DNA of 64,000 bases from Coccinella septempunctata (Eukaryota > Arthropoda > Insecta > Coleoptera > Coccinellidae), in the NCBI RefSeq assembly GCF_907165205.1, contig NC_058198.1, positions 17,151,001 to 17,215,000 of the forward strand. The letters are read 5' to 3'. Below are positions 36,001 to 46,417 of this stretch, piece after piece. Every line of letters starts with the position of its first letter. Position 1 is the stretch's first letter. The notes below the pieces were generated by a model that ran no database searches, was not told where the DNA came from, and worked only from the letters and a program-made list of their open reading frames with translations. The translations under genes were made by a program, and so were the position numbers.

Positions 36001-36947
36001 AGATATTCCAATGAACTTCCGTTCTGTAGGTATTCAGGTAAAACGTCCTTATTCAAGATGTCGATTATAAGTGACAGTTTTTTGGATGTATTGAGTCGTG
36101 GAGGTGCTACTCGATGAAGAGGATCTGTTCCTTCCAGTTCGGCAAAGTATCTCCTCATGTCAGAGTCAACTTGTCGGTGGAGCTCTTCCCTATCGTCCTG
36201 GTGTTCAGGCTCATTTGCTTTGCAAGAAGGACTTTCAGTATCAATGTCTTCTGGGTGTTGTTGCCCAGGTATGTGAACTTCATCAGAGGTGTTGGTGTTA
36301 TTCTCCATTGCTAGCGGACGCTGAAGTTCTCGTTTAATTGCGTCTATTCGGGCCGTTGGTACTAGTTCATTTCTCAGAATTACGCGGTACTGGTCTGCCA
36401 CTCGTTGTTCAGTGACATTGACATTTGGGTAGGCAATGCAGAATTCCTCATGGAGCCTTTTCCTATAGTTGTTCGTGTTCTGCCCTAGTCCCGTGATGGA
36501 GTTATATATGCGGACAATAGTTTCATTCATGGACGTTGTCCACTTCATGCGCTTTCTCACTAACCCCGCTTGGGTGAGCACTGGCTGAATATCCTGCGCA
36601 GCACCTTCAGCGGTTCGAGTCGGCAATTGAATTGGACTCGTTGGTTGCTGTTGTTGCTTTGGAGCTGTAGCTTGTTTTGCAGCAGGAGCCCGCTTCCTCA
36701 ACATCCTGCCACCGACGTCCCGCATGCTGTCATGTCCAGCGCCGGCTCCAGACATGCCCTGACGATCCCCAGGCAGCGACTTGTTTCCGAGGCTTCTCGT
36801 AATCACCATTTTCATGGGTTTGTGCTCCCCTTTCTCGGTTTGGGTGAGGGGTAGAGAAATGAGAGCAGAAAGAGCACCCCTATGAAGGATGTGAAAGAGA
36901 GAGGAAGAAGGAATGGGACTGCGGACAGCAGGCGTGGCTGGCTGCAC
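33009..36947 (-). CDS. R4/Dong polyprotein: DNA-binding, reverse transcriptase, restriction-like endonuclease
   Basis: 1312 codons from a GTG at 36947; the first ATG is at 36815, giving 1268 residues, and I prefer it. In order (1312 numbering): basic N-terminus; Myb-like stretch KRMKWTTSMNETIVRIYNS near 130; reverse transcriptase with APGPDGLQNFW, KYRPITCLP, AYIDYKKAFDSIP (motif A), GIFQGDSLSPLWF (motif B), LYMDDLKLFA near 762 (motif C), YKYLGIKQ; CCHC motif C-x3-C-x7-H-x4-C near 1061; endonuclease core RPDLILLNKDEDTALFIDVA near 1149-1168 followed by KISKYRDL. These are the parts of a single-ORF, sequence-directed non-LTR element; the endonuclease nicks the TAA target and the RT copies RNA onto it. 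No frameshift or stop. Confidence 0.95.
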   Translation of the reverse strand: MQPATPAVRSPIPSSSLFHILHRGALSALISLPLTQTEKGEHKPMKMVITRSLGNKSLPGDRQGMSGAGAGHDSMRDVGGRMLRKRAPAAKQATAPKQQQQPTSPIQLPTRTAEGAAQDIQPVLTQAGLVRKRMKWTTSMNETIVRIYNSITGLGQNTNNYRKRLHEEFCIAYPNVNVTEQRVADQYRVILRNELVPTARIDAIKRELQRPLAMENNTNTSDEVHIPGQQHPEDIDTESPSCKANEPEHQDDREELHRQVDSDMRRYFAELEGTDPLHRVAPPRLNTSKKLSLIIDILNKDVLPEYLQNGSSLEYLHLVFHCAALTTAKTMGAKIRRTNNDGLKLHKLHAPAWQKRLQHKTERLRRDIGRLTEYLNGNRGRKVVKAAKEIMDRNRTHTERETENATAHHCLDTLKQKLSLYAERLRRYKSNYSRKRDNNSFEKSEESFYRSLTSSDGENGKLPPKEAIEQFWTEQLSTKPQFNGDTGWIEDEKSEAIKYEPMQHDMITIEEVKSAIRGLHNWKAPGPDGLQNFWIKKLWIMHDKLTSAINDVIENPERMPVFLTHGTTYLLPKDQRNTEDPSKYRPITCLPTMYKLITSCISNRIHNHCERNNIIAMQQEGCTKDSRGCKEQLIIDSVICNQAFSKRRNLYAAYIDYKKAFDSIPHEWLLTILKIYKVDPNIVKFLKNAMSTWRTSLQMKAADCSITTGPIPIRRGIFQGDSLSPLWFCMALNPLSHRLNSTDYGFSIKSGSRTMMKLNHLLYMDDLKLFASTKKQMQLMLKMVERFSEDIKVKFGLEKCRLLNITRGKIEDGTFKLKEGAEIEALKEGDTYKYLGIKQARKINQTQMKKELTEEFTRRLRRIMRTGLNSKNLIKAINTYACSALSYSFGITSWTTTDLAALQRKIRTMLTKHNKHHPKSSIERTELPRHLGGRGIVDLSNRMSQEIEGLRNYFLSKAASSELHRVVCVADTSTPLKLHQDHLETVEHSAESKMQKLIGKPLHGRHQNEVNHDYVDISASNYWLTSGRLFPETERFMLAIQDQVIPTRNYMRYIAKDASVADDSCRYGCATHETIQHITGGCQKFAGTEYKNRHDAVAKILHQELALKHQLLTSKRIPYYNYHPDAVLKNEHHKLYWDRTVLTDRKITHNRPDLILLNKDEDTALFIDVAIPNNNNLLDRHTEKISKYRDLEEQTRRQWKLKDIKTIPIVISSTGLIPKKLLENLRKLQLDKNIYKVMQKAVLLGTARTVRKYMGNAEEHRLLRQEVRVEQESNLQQEAEERPEPHHHHEPENLERAPTELNPFDISDIWDK

Positions 36948-36964
36948 CGTCTACGTCGTTACGA

Positions 36965-37011
36965 TGGCTACCTGGCAGGCCATCTACCAGATAGCTGCCA
37001 GGCAGGCCAGA

Positions 37012-37012
<1 letters not shown>
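36965..37012 (-). other. Nested hairpin at R4 5' end
   Basis: The first 45 nt of the element contain CTGGCAG...CTGCCAG (7-bp stem) enclosing ATCT-ggt-AGAT. Elements 1 and 3 start with the same sequence, but in element 3 the inner arm is TGAT and the inner stem is lost. It may be a structured RNA end. Confidence 0.5.
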
Positions 37013-37050
<38 letters not shown>

Positions 37051-37986
37051 CTCAAAACTTTTCGGTTTCCCGGTTAAGACCTTGAAAATGAAATTCATGA
37101 AGTAGATAGTAGTGCTCCGTATAATTAGGGTGAAAACAAAAAATAACGATTCTGTACTTATATATAGGAACCTACATGGATTTCTGCATATACATCAGAG
37201 TCGTTAAATCTATTCAGGGACATTCTTTCTATAGTTTTATTTCCTCAGGAAAAACGTGTATACCATCTACAACGTGAATGTAAATGATGAAAAAGAATTC
37301 TCAAGAAATTATTAATTTTGAAATATTGTTTGGAGCAGCGAGATTTGAAACAAACTCAAGAATTGAAATACTAATGCGCTTCAATACTTGCTTATCCAGA
37401 TAGTCATTATCTGTATCGATAACTTATACTTTTCAATTGTTGATATTTTATCATTCCATAATATCAGAAACGTTTGAAAAAATAAACAGTAATATAGTAT
37501 ATTCTTTCTGTAAGAAAAATACTCTGGACAATTATCATTTAAATTCTCATATGTTTCATAAACTCATAATTATATAAAACACTCTATAATTTTAGGTATT
37601 TTTAGTGTTAGGCTCAAGTATCACAAAATAACAAAATATTTTATATGTTCTTTTTAGGTATCATAAGTAATGGATTGAACACTATAAGTAAAATATCGCA
37701 GGAATTTGGACAGGTTGAAAAACAATCTCTTATGAATTCGCCAACGTTTCGGAACTATTTTGTTCCTTTCTCAAGGCTCATCATACAACTAGTAAAAGTA
37801 ACACTTTAAAATTGGTCATAGGAAGTTAAGGATAAATCAACAAACAGTCCGACGTGTGACAGTTAAATTGAACGAATGTAATACATTTATTCCATAGAAA
37901 TTTTAAGTCACAGCAATCTAATATCGAATCAGACGACGGAACGGGCAATTGGGTGGTGCGGTGCTAGGGAGGGATGGTAGAGGGGC

Positions 37987-38022
37987 TATATAACAGCGGA
38001 GTAGATGTACAAAGTATTCAGT
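37987..38022 (+). promoter_or_regulatory. Core promoter of unit 7 gene
   Basis: TATA tatataa at 37987-37993 and initiator with start A at 38020. Confidence 0.6.
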
Positions 38023-38135
38023 TGTGAATGTGCTTCGTGCTGCAAATATTGTGTTGTGGTTTACATTTTTTAACTTTGATACTATCGAATTTTATCGTTT
38101 CATACTTAAATATTTTTTTCATTGTGGAAGACGGG

Positions 38136-38537
38136 ATGGACAGAGAGAAGATCTTGAGAATGGGATTGGAAAAATTGAACTCTAAACAAATTGACTTGAG
38201 GAGAACAGTTCAAATCAGGAATTTTCTGAAGTCACATGTAGGAGAACGAAAAAGAGGAAAAGTTCCGCAGAAAAAATCCGACACTCACGCTGCAAGAAGA
38301 GAAGGTAATCAAGATGAACATAGCCAAAAAGTCGTGAAGAAAATAAATTCCGATGTTGGAGAAAAAAAGCAGTATGTGTCGAACGGAAATCTGAGAAAAC
38401 GCTTGACGAGGTCTTTCATTCTGAAGGAGATTCTGAATATGACATCTATTAGAAGAAAAGAAGATCCTAATATCAAACTTTTCAATGTGAATGACTACAT
38501 TGAGATTTTTAGGAAGAAGGAGAAACCTATAAAATGA
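38136..38537 (+). CDS. Unknown basic 133-aa protein, copy 7
   Basis: Full length; replacements K4E and K15N. The codon before the ATG is ggg instead of gag. The protein is as described at copy 1. Confidence 0.5.
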   Translation: MDREKILRMGLEKLNSKQIDLRRTVQIRNFLKSHVGERKRGKVPQKKSDTHAARREGNQDEHSQKVVKKINSDVGEKKQYVSNGNLRKRLTRSFILKEILNMTSIRRKEDPNIKLFNVNDYIEIFRKKEKPIK

Positions 38538-40534
38538 AACTTTTGTAGGATTTGTAACTCCAGCCCGCGCTCTATATTCAAAATGAAATATTAACTTCGA
38601 ACAAAATTGAAAATTGTTAGATGTAGAGAAAAGACAACAGTACTGTTTTGAGTACTATGCGTAAAAGACTGAACGCTCCTTGAACTGCGATCAAGAAATA
38701 GAAAATTCATAATATTGGAGTGCAAGTCTGATATTTGAATTTACAGCATATTCTTAATGAAACATTAATTTTGAAAACAAATAAAAATTGATAGGGGATC
38801 ATAAAAGTTAACAGTTAGTACTGTTTCAAGTACTATGCAAAAAAAAATCCACTGAACGCTTCTTGACCTGCAATCAAGCAATAGGTTATGTATGAATTCA
38901 GAGTGCAAGTCTGATATAATGAATCATTTATGATATAGAGTGTATTCTAAATGAAACATTAGGTTTGAAAAAAAATTAAAAATTGTTAGGTGTACTCAAA
39001 AGACAACGTTAGGTCCCGTTCCAAGTACGGTATAAAAAAAATTAAAACTTCAAAATATGACCAGATATACTAATTATCAGTAAAAATTAAGTAGGAGGAT
39101 ATTAAATAAGTGAGCCTTCGAATAAGAGCGATAAATAAACGAAATCAACTCAGATATAAGAAAACCAACAACTGTTGATTTGTTTGTCCACTTTTATATC
39201 AATGTGTATTATGTTCCTGAATTAATTTCGTTTGTTTTGAGTTATTTCATCCTCCCATTTATTGAGACATTGGTTCACTATAACCAGGATAATTTCCAAT
39301 CCTGCTTTTTTTGTCATACAAGAACATTGTTTTAGGGAATCATCTACTATTTATATCCTACAGATAATTGGAAAAATTTGCTCTTTTCAGTTTCACTAGT
39401 TATAATGGCGTCATAGATCTAACGCTACGCTACGCACCGTAATTTTTTATATTGTTTTCTCATTATTCCATATGCCAGCTTCAGTACTCTCGCGAATATT
39501 ATTATTCCAGTTTCAACCTCAAGAAAAAGGCTACTGCAACCAAAATTTTTCGTTATTTTCTCTAATAAATTTCAGCAATCCTTTTTAAGAAATTCATGAC
39601 GGAAAAAAGTAACTTTTTTATTCGGTTTTTCGAAGTTTTCCATGAGCTATATGGATGTGTAGAGGATGTTTCATTAAAATGAATTAATTTCAAAGAAATT
39701 ACCTGAGCCTGAAACAAAGAACAGTTTACATTGACGAATATAATAGACAGATAGAATAGAAGTCAACGTTCATACTTAATTATCGAAATCTCATTTCTCT
39801 TGACAAATACAAAGGGGATTTATCTGTAAAAAAAACCAGAACAATATCATGGAAACCAAAAAAGTGCCATAACTGATCTACGGGACTACTATTTCTTAAT
39901 AAGCAAAAAAACCCTATTCAAAACCATTGACGTATTGAAGTATACAGTAAAATATTTGTTACTTTGACAAGGTGACAGGTACAGAATAGCACAGGTACAG
40001 TATAACCAATACAATAAACCATCCCTCAACGTTTCCGCCCGCAACGGACCGATTTGGTCATAATTACTACCTGCGAAAACAAGGAATTGTATAGCATGAA
40101 CTTTGAAGTATTTTGAAATAAGATATTTGATTGTTGATGCATTTTTCGGAAATATTGCAATTAATTATCGATTTATGTTCGAACCCCAGCATCTCAAAAT
40201 AAAACTTTTTTCTATAAAACGGCCTTTTTAAAATCATTTTGAATATTTTCGATAGCCGGATCAGCATAGAAATCATAAAATATCTAATCTAAACAGCAAA
40301 TGAAGTTGGACGGCCAAAAACTTGCATTAGTTTGACTATGTCTAATTTCGAAATTATTTTGGCGATATTTTATTTTCACTTTACTGAATGTCACTTGCAT
40401 TGGTTATTTTTTTTTTTAATATCTTCTTTTCGTACTGGGCGTGAATATAATTTCCGAATTTCGTCTTAAATTTTGGAGATAGTGAGGCCTTACAAATGTT
40501 TTAGTGTGACTTTCGGACTAATATCAAGTTATTT

Positions 40535-42983
40535 ATTTTTTGGTGAGTTAGAGTTTGTATTGGACGAAGTTTTTGCTTGTTATTCGGATGTGATCATGAT
40601 GGGGGACATGAATAATTGCATGATTCAGAATTCTGCCCGTTTGAGGGCGATGAGGAACATATTGGAATCCTATAACCTAAAACTAGTGAATAGCAGGCCC
40701 ACGCATCACAGTGCTACCTGTGATACGTTACTCGACTTGTTTATAACGTCTATACCTAACAGAGTGGTTGCCAGTGGACAACAGCATGCTTATCAATTTT
40801 CTCGTCATGACCTGGTGTTTGCTGGATTTAAACTCAAATGCCCTAAACCTAAGCCTCGAGTTATTAAATGTCGGAATTTAAGAGGTGTCGATCTGGCGAG
40901 GCTGGTTCAAACTGCGAGGGCTGCTGATTGGGAATCGGTTTATCAAGCTCCTACTTTGGATGCAAAGGTGGCTATTTTTAATGAATTAATATTAAAAATC
41001 TACGACGAATTAGCGCCCCTGAAACTCATTAAGGTTAGACATTCTCCATGCCCCTGGTTAACTGAAGAGATCAAGAATGCAATGAAATGTCGTGACAGGT
41101 TGAAGGCCTTCTACATCGCGAATCCTACCGAAGTAAATAGGGAACACTATCGTACTGCGAGGAACACTTGCAATCGGATATGCAGGAGTGCAAAGAGAGA
41201 TTATCTCCACGAAAATCTTAATGGCGCACCACCAAGGAAGGTCTGGCAGACTTTGCGCTCAGTTGGGGTGGGCGAGAGGCACAGCCCACCTTGTGCAAAT
41301 TTTGATCCCTCTCTGCTTGCCCGGCATTTTGCGAATTCTGGTACTAGGATTAATGAAAGTATTAAGACAAATACATTGATGAAGTTAAGCTCATGTTCTC
41401 CACCAGGTAGTGTGTTCGATTTTGTGCCCATTAATGAAGACGATGTTAAGTCTGCTCTGGGAGAGGTTGGTTCAGGGTCGGTTGGTTCCGATGGTATTGG
41501 AGTGGGCCTTCTGAGGCTCATTGCGAATGAGATTCTTCCTGTGCTCTCACATATCTACAATATTTCAATTCAAACTGGCATTTTTCCTAGTGCATGGAAA
41601 TATGCTAAAATCATTCCCATACCTAAGTGCCAAAATCCCACGAGTCCAGGGGACTTTAGACCCATTTCCATACTCCCTACTCTATCTAAAATTTTTGAAA
41701 AGATCATTAAAGGCCAAATTATTAACAATTTGAATAATAATAATCTTCATAATTGCTACCAGTCGGGGTTTCGCCAAAAACGCAGCACGACAACTGCCCT
41801 TACTAAAATAACTGATGATATCAGCGTGGTCATGGATAATAAACTACTCACTGTTTTAGTTCTCTTAGACTTTATTAAGGCCTTCGACTCTCTCGACTTC
41901 GATATACTTTTGGCCAGGCTGCGTCTGCTGGGTTTTGCTGAGCATACCATAGCCTTCTTCTACTCTTATCTGAAGGATCGCGAAATATCCGTTGAGATAG
42001 ATGGCAGCTCCTCTGATTGGGTGACTGTGTTTTCAGGTGTTCCGCAGGGGAGCGTGTTGGGTCTTCTTTCATTCTCTATTTACGTCTCCTCACGGACTGA
42101 TTCCTTGGACATTAAATTTCACCTTTTCGCAGATGACCTACAAATATATATCCACACTTCCGTTGAAGATTTCTCGGCTAGTATCGAAAATTTAAACAGG
42201 AATCTCTTACGACTGTCTGTCGTCGCTGAGAGCTTAGGTCTGACTCTAAATACTACCAAAACTAAGTCGATCATTATCGGTTCTAAACGAAACTTGGGTT
42301 TGATCGACAAAGTAAATAATAAAATTGTCCTCAACGATGTTGTTGTTCCCTACTCCAATGAGGTTAGAAACCTTGGTATCTTATTGGACGAAACTCTATC
42401 CTGGAATAATCAGATTGCTTCTATCAGTTCAAGAGTCTTCTGTATCTTGCATCAACTTCGACTTTTAAACAACTTCTTGCCCTTCGAAACCAGGAAAACA
42501 TTTTTCTTCTCTCTCGTACTTCCTATACTCGATTATGCTGACGTAGCCTAAATGGGTCTCACAAACACACAGCTGATGAAACTGGAGCGGTTACAAAATG
42601 CAGGTGTACGATTTGTCTACAACTTAAGGAAATTTGATCATATAAGTCAATTCAGGCAAAATATGGGATTGCTACCCATCAAACAACGTCGAATTTGGCA
42701 TCTTCTTTTACTGGGGTTCAAGGTGTTGAGGTCCCGCGAGCCTGAATACCTGTATGATGGTCTTAGTCTTCTGGGAGATGGGGTCCGTCAGACAAGGGCA
42801 CTCTATAACTTGACCTTGAGGATACCACTCCACTCGACTAATGTTTGCTCGAATAGCTTCACAGTTCTGTTTCCCCGGCTCTGGAATCGCCTCCCTCCGG
42901 ATATCGTTCGGAAGGTAACTTACCTTTCATTTAGGTTTTTCCTCAGGAGATATTTAAGTGCTTCACCCATCACACTTACTTGA
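40535..42983 (+). pseudogene. Endonuclease/reverse transcriptase ORF2, one internal stop
   Basis: Starts in the endonuclease (MMGDMNN, then TCDTLLDLF and SRHDLVFAGF, the domain's end). Reverse transcriptase follows: SDGIGVGLL, DFRPISILPTLSKIFEKI, YQSGFRQKRST, LVLLDFIKAFDSLD (motif A), FSGVPQGSVLG (motif B), HLFADDLQIYI (motif C), RNLGILLDETLSWN. An in-frame TAA at 42549-42551 interrupts it. The same frame then continues for 143 codons through the C-terminal domain (RLQNAGVRFVYNL...LFPRLWNRLP). A single nonsense change explains the break. Codons upstream of 40535 belong to array DNA. Confidence 0.85.
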
Positions 42984-43244
42984 TACCCATGTTTAATATG
43001 GTCCCTTTCTTCGGCGACGTCTATCCTTCTCCCTCCCATTCCCCTTTCTCCCTATTTTGGAGCAGGTTGAACTGAATTTAAGTTAGGTCAGGTATTCTTG
43101 TTTTTAGATATAAGTTTCTTTAATAGATTATTTCTGGTTGGCAGGAAGAAATTGCATGGCGATATGTCCACCTTCTGCACAATTCTATAAAAATGTAAAA
43201 CTTGTTTTAATGCAATAAAGAGTTCAATAATAATAATAATAATA
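40535..43244 (+). mobile_element. CR1/L2/Jockey-group non-LTR element, 5'-truncated
   Basis: Inserted in unit 8 at caagttattt / ccgtataatt. attt occurs at both ends (40531-40534, 43245-43248), a possible 4-bp target duplication. It starts inside the endonuclease and ends in a short (AAT)n tail after aataaagagttc, a tail type common in CR1/L2 relatives. The exact clade is not certain. Confidence 0.85.
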
Positions 43245-43621
43245 ATTTCCGTATAATTCCCCATTTTGAAAAACGTTAGCAGAATATTCCGTATCCAGGA
43301 ATACCTTGTCAATTTTGGGCATAGTAAGGATAAGCTGGATCATAATTCGACTTAAATAGAGGTTTTCATTTAAACAAATTTTTTTCGATGAAAGTACGAA
43401 ACGAAAGAATTTTTTGGTGGATATGCTGTTAAAAATACATTATGACTTCGACAACAATTCCTGAATGTTGCACCATTCTATCGTTAAAGCATACTGAAAG
43501 TTGGAAATCTTGGAAAATTCAATGTCATGTCACCAGAGTCACATGTTACTCGATGGGGAATCCATGCCGTTTTTTAAGAAACCAAGTTTTTAGCTCTTAT
43601 AATATGAGAATATTTCATTTT

Positions 43622-43659
<38 letters not shown>

Positions 43660-44288
43660 TTATTTATTTATTTATTTATTCATTATAATATACTAAAAAC
43701 TTTTCGGTTTCCCGGTTAAGACCTTGAAAATGAAATTCATGAAGTAGATAGTAGTGCTCCGTATAATTAGGGTGAAAACAAAAAATAACGATTCTGTACT
43801 TATATATAGGAACCTACATGGATTTCTGCATATACATCAGAGTCGTTAAATCTATTCAGGGACATTATTTCTATAGTTTTTATTTCCTCAGGAAAAACGT
43901 GTATACCATCTACAACGTGAATGTAAATGATGAAAAAGAATTCTCTAGAAATTATTAATTTTGAAATATTTTTTGGAGCAGCGAGATTTGAAACAAACTT
44001 AAGAATTGAAATACTAATGCGCTTCAATACTTGCTTATCTAGATAGTTATTATCTGTATCGATAACTTATACTTTTCAATTGTTGATATTTTATCATTTC
44101 ATGATATCAGAAACGTTTGAAAAAATAAACAGAAATATAGTATATTCTTTCTGTAAGAAAAATACTCTGGACAATTATCATTTAAATTCGCATATGTTTC
44201 ATAAACTCATAATTATATAAAACACTCTATAATTTTAGGTATTTTTAGTGTTAGGCTCAAGTATCACAAGATAACAAAATATTTTATA

Positions 44289-44312
44289 GATATCTCTGAT
44301 GATCTCTGATGA
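44289..44312. other. Inversion breakpoint with filler DNA
   Basis: Left of it, unit 8 is forward; right of it, unit 9 begins in reverse inside a hairpin block (tatatcagacttgcactc). The intervening 24 bp match neither partner and contain tctctgatga twice in tandem, typical of filler at an end-joining junction. Confidence 0.8.
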
Positions 44313-44694
44313 TATATCAGACTTGCACTCTGAATTCATACATAACCTATTGCTTGATTGCAGGTCAAGAAGCGTTCAGTGGATTTTTTTTTGCATAGTA
44401 CTTGAAACAGTACTAACTGTTAACTTTTATGATTCCCTATCAATTTTTATTTGTTTTAAAAATTAATGTTTCATTAAGAATATGCTGTAAATTCAAATAT
44501 CAAAATTGCACTCCAATATTATGAATTTTCTATTTCTTGATCGCAGGTCAAGGAGCGTTCAGTCTTTTACGCATAGTATTTAAAACAGTACTGTTGTCTT
44601 TTCTCTACATCTAACAATTTTCAATTTTTTTGGAAGTTAATATTTCATTTTGAATATAGAGCGCGGGCTGGAGTTACAAATCCTACAAAAGTTT

Positions 44695-45096
44695 TCATTT
44701 TATAGGTTTCTCCTTCTTCCTAAAAATCTCAATGTAGTCATTCACATTGAAAAGTTTGATATTAGGATCTTCTTTTCTTCTAATAGATGTCATTTTCAGA
44801 ATCTCCTTCAGAATGAAAGACCTCGTCAAGCGTTTTCTCAGATTTCCGTTCGACACATACTGCTTTTTTTCTCCAACATCGGAATTTATTTTCTTCACGA
44901 CTTTTTGGCTATGTTCATCTTGATTACCTTCTCTCCTTGCAGCGTGAGTGTCGGATTTTTTCTGCGGAACTTTTCCTCTTTTTCGTTCTCCTACATGTGA
45001 CTTCAGAAAATTCCTGATTTGAACTGTTCTCCTCAAGTCAATTTGTTTAGACTTCAATTTTTCCAATCCCATTCTCAAGATCTTCTTTCTGTCCAT
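44695..45096 (-). CDS. Unknown basic 133-aa protein, copy 8 (reverse)
   Basis: Full length; one replacement (N101K) and one silent change (aga to agg). The protein is as described at copy 1. Confidence 0.5.
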   Translation of the reverse strand: MDRKKILRMGLEKLKSKQIDLRRTVQIRNFLKSHVGERKRGKVPQKKSDTHAARREGNQDEHSQKVVKKINSDVGEKKQYVSNGNLRKRLTRSFILKEILKMTSIRRKEDPNIKLFNVNDYIEIFRKKEKPIK

Positions 45097-45209
45097 CTCG
45101 TCTTCCACAATGAAAAAAATATTTAAGTATGAAACGATAAAATTCGATAGTATCAAAGTTAAAAAATGTAAACCACAACACAATATTTGCAGCACGAAGC
45201 ACATTCACA

Positions 45210-45245
45210 ACTGAATACTTTGTACATCTACTCCGCTGTTATATA
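45210..45245 (-). promoter_or_regulatory. Core promoter of unit 9 gene
   Basis: On the minus strand TATA tatataa is at 45245-45239 and the initiator start A at 45212. Confidence 0.6.
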
Positions 45246-45568
45246 GCCCCTCTACCATCCCTCCCTAGCACCCCACCACCCAATTGCCCGTTCCGTCGTC
45301 TGATTCGATATTAGATTGCTGTGACTTAAAATTTCTATGGAATCAACGTATTACATTCGTTCAATTTAACTGTCACAAGTCGGACTGTTTGTTGATTTAT
45401 CCTTAACTTCCTATGACCAATTTTGAAGTGTTACTTTTATTAGTTGTATGATGAGCCTTGAGAAAGGAACAAAATAGTTCCGAAACGTTGGCGAATTCAT
45501 AAGAGATTGTTTTTCAACCTGTCCAAATTCCTGCGATATTTTACCTATTGTGTTCAATCCATTATTTA

Positions 45569-46396
45569 TGTAGGATCCACAATTGTGTAAATATTGTAAA
45601 TAAATGTTGTCGTGCATGGAAGACTTTAGAAATTCGAACTTTCCGAAGTTTTTCGTTGAAGAAAATAGGTCACAGCTTTGCGCCTTGAAACAAAACAGAT
45701 TTCTATAGAAATCTGTTTCCTATAGAAACAATAGATAACTAGATTTATCGCCAACCCCTACAGATGTTAAGAGAAAGGTCTAAACTTTATGGCAACAGCA
45801 TGTGTAACATTAAGTCATTGACGCTGGCGTGAACAAAGCTTCTTTTAACATTGAGATACGCCAGATGACGTTTGCTGATTGATGGGACAATTTGAAGACG
45901 GGGTAAGTACCATACCAAGACTTGGTACTGCTGGAGTCCAATTGGTCCAAAAGTAAAAGAGACATCCCCTAAGTTTTCCCATCAGAAATGTGGGTGGGCC
46001 TTGAAGCTTTAAAATCATTGTTCTTTCCGGAAAAACATTCATTCAGAGGTACATTCAGAGAGTTAGATTCAGAGATTCAGATTCAGATTGATTCGCTAAG
46101 TGTCGGGTTCAGTTCTGAATATAGACGAAAGACGAATAGACGATTCAATATTTAGATGTTTAGGCGATTAGACGATAAGAGTTTTATTTAGAAGTAAAGA
46201 AAGTTTAGAGTAATAGTCAGCAATCGGTCACAATATATTTAATATATTGTGTAGAGTGAATCCAACGTGTACATTTGTTAATAAACTTGTAAATAGAGTT
46301 CGAGTTTTATTAACAACACCATTAAGAAGAGGGGAAATATAGATTTATTTTTGTCTGAAAGAGAATCATACCCAAGACCAGATAAAAAAGCCTACA
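45569..46396 (+). repeat. 5' LTR of Gypsy copy 2
   Basis: 828 bp, TG...CA, matching the LTRs of copy 1 with several single-base differences (for example tcttgggtatg for tctagggtatg on the copy 1 strand). Confidence 0.93.
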
Positions 46397-46399
46397 TTT

Positions 46400-46417
46400 T
46401 GGGGGCTCGTCCGGGAT
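46400..46417 (+). promoter_or_regulatory. Primer binding site, proline tRNA
   Basis: TGGGGGCTCGTCCGGGAT, three bases inside the 5' LTR, identical to copy 1. Confidence 0.9.

Larger units (their letters stand above)
32965..37012 (-). mobile_element. R4/Dong element 2, full length (4048 bp)
   Basis: Complete from 5' end (gtctggcctgcc) to 3' end (gctaaagtca) with one uninterrupted frame. Both ends abut ATT/TAA repeats (32955-32964 and 37013-37046). R4/Dong elements are known to insert into TAA microsatellites, and in array units the target is the attattata next to the (TTTA)n run. Best candidate in the window for a recently active R4. Confidence 0.95.
37022..40474 (+). repeat. Array unit 7 (leader truncated by R4)
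   Basis: Resumes in (ATT)n and tatactcaaaacttttcgg. The unit-specific variants ctcatatg, agtcattatc, aattttaggt and cataagtaatgg in its leader are shared with the reverse unit next to R4 element 3. Promoter, open frame, hairpin block (about 38587-39030) and downstream segment follow. Confidence 0.9.
40475..44288 (+). repeat. Array unit 8 (split by CR1/L2-type element, ends at inversion)
   Basis: The leader starts at 40475, is interrupted at 40535-43244, resumes at ccgtataattcccc and runs through (TTTA)n (43622-43682) to caaaatattttata at 44288. It stops short of promoter and open frame because the array inverts here. Confidence 0.9.
44313..45568 (-). repeat. Array unit 9 (reverse)
   Basis: Reading on the minus strand from 45568 it has the end of the leader, promoter, open frame and most of the hairpin block (44313-44650), then the inversion point. 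Its leader shares aataggtaaa, cttcaaaattgg and gacttgtgac with unit 3, the other unit that carries the Gypsy insertion. Confidence 0.9.

Noticed and set aside
40475..40534. Start of the 692-codon frame at 40473
   Set aside because: The first 20 codons are array DNA read in frame from a TTG; the element begins at about 40535.
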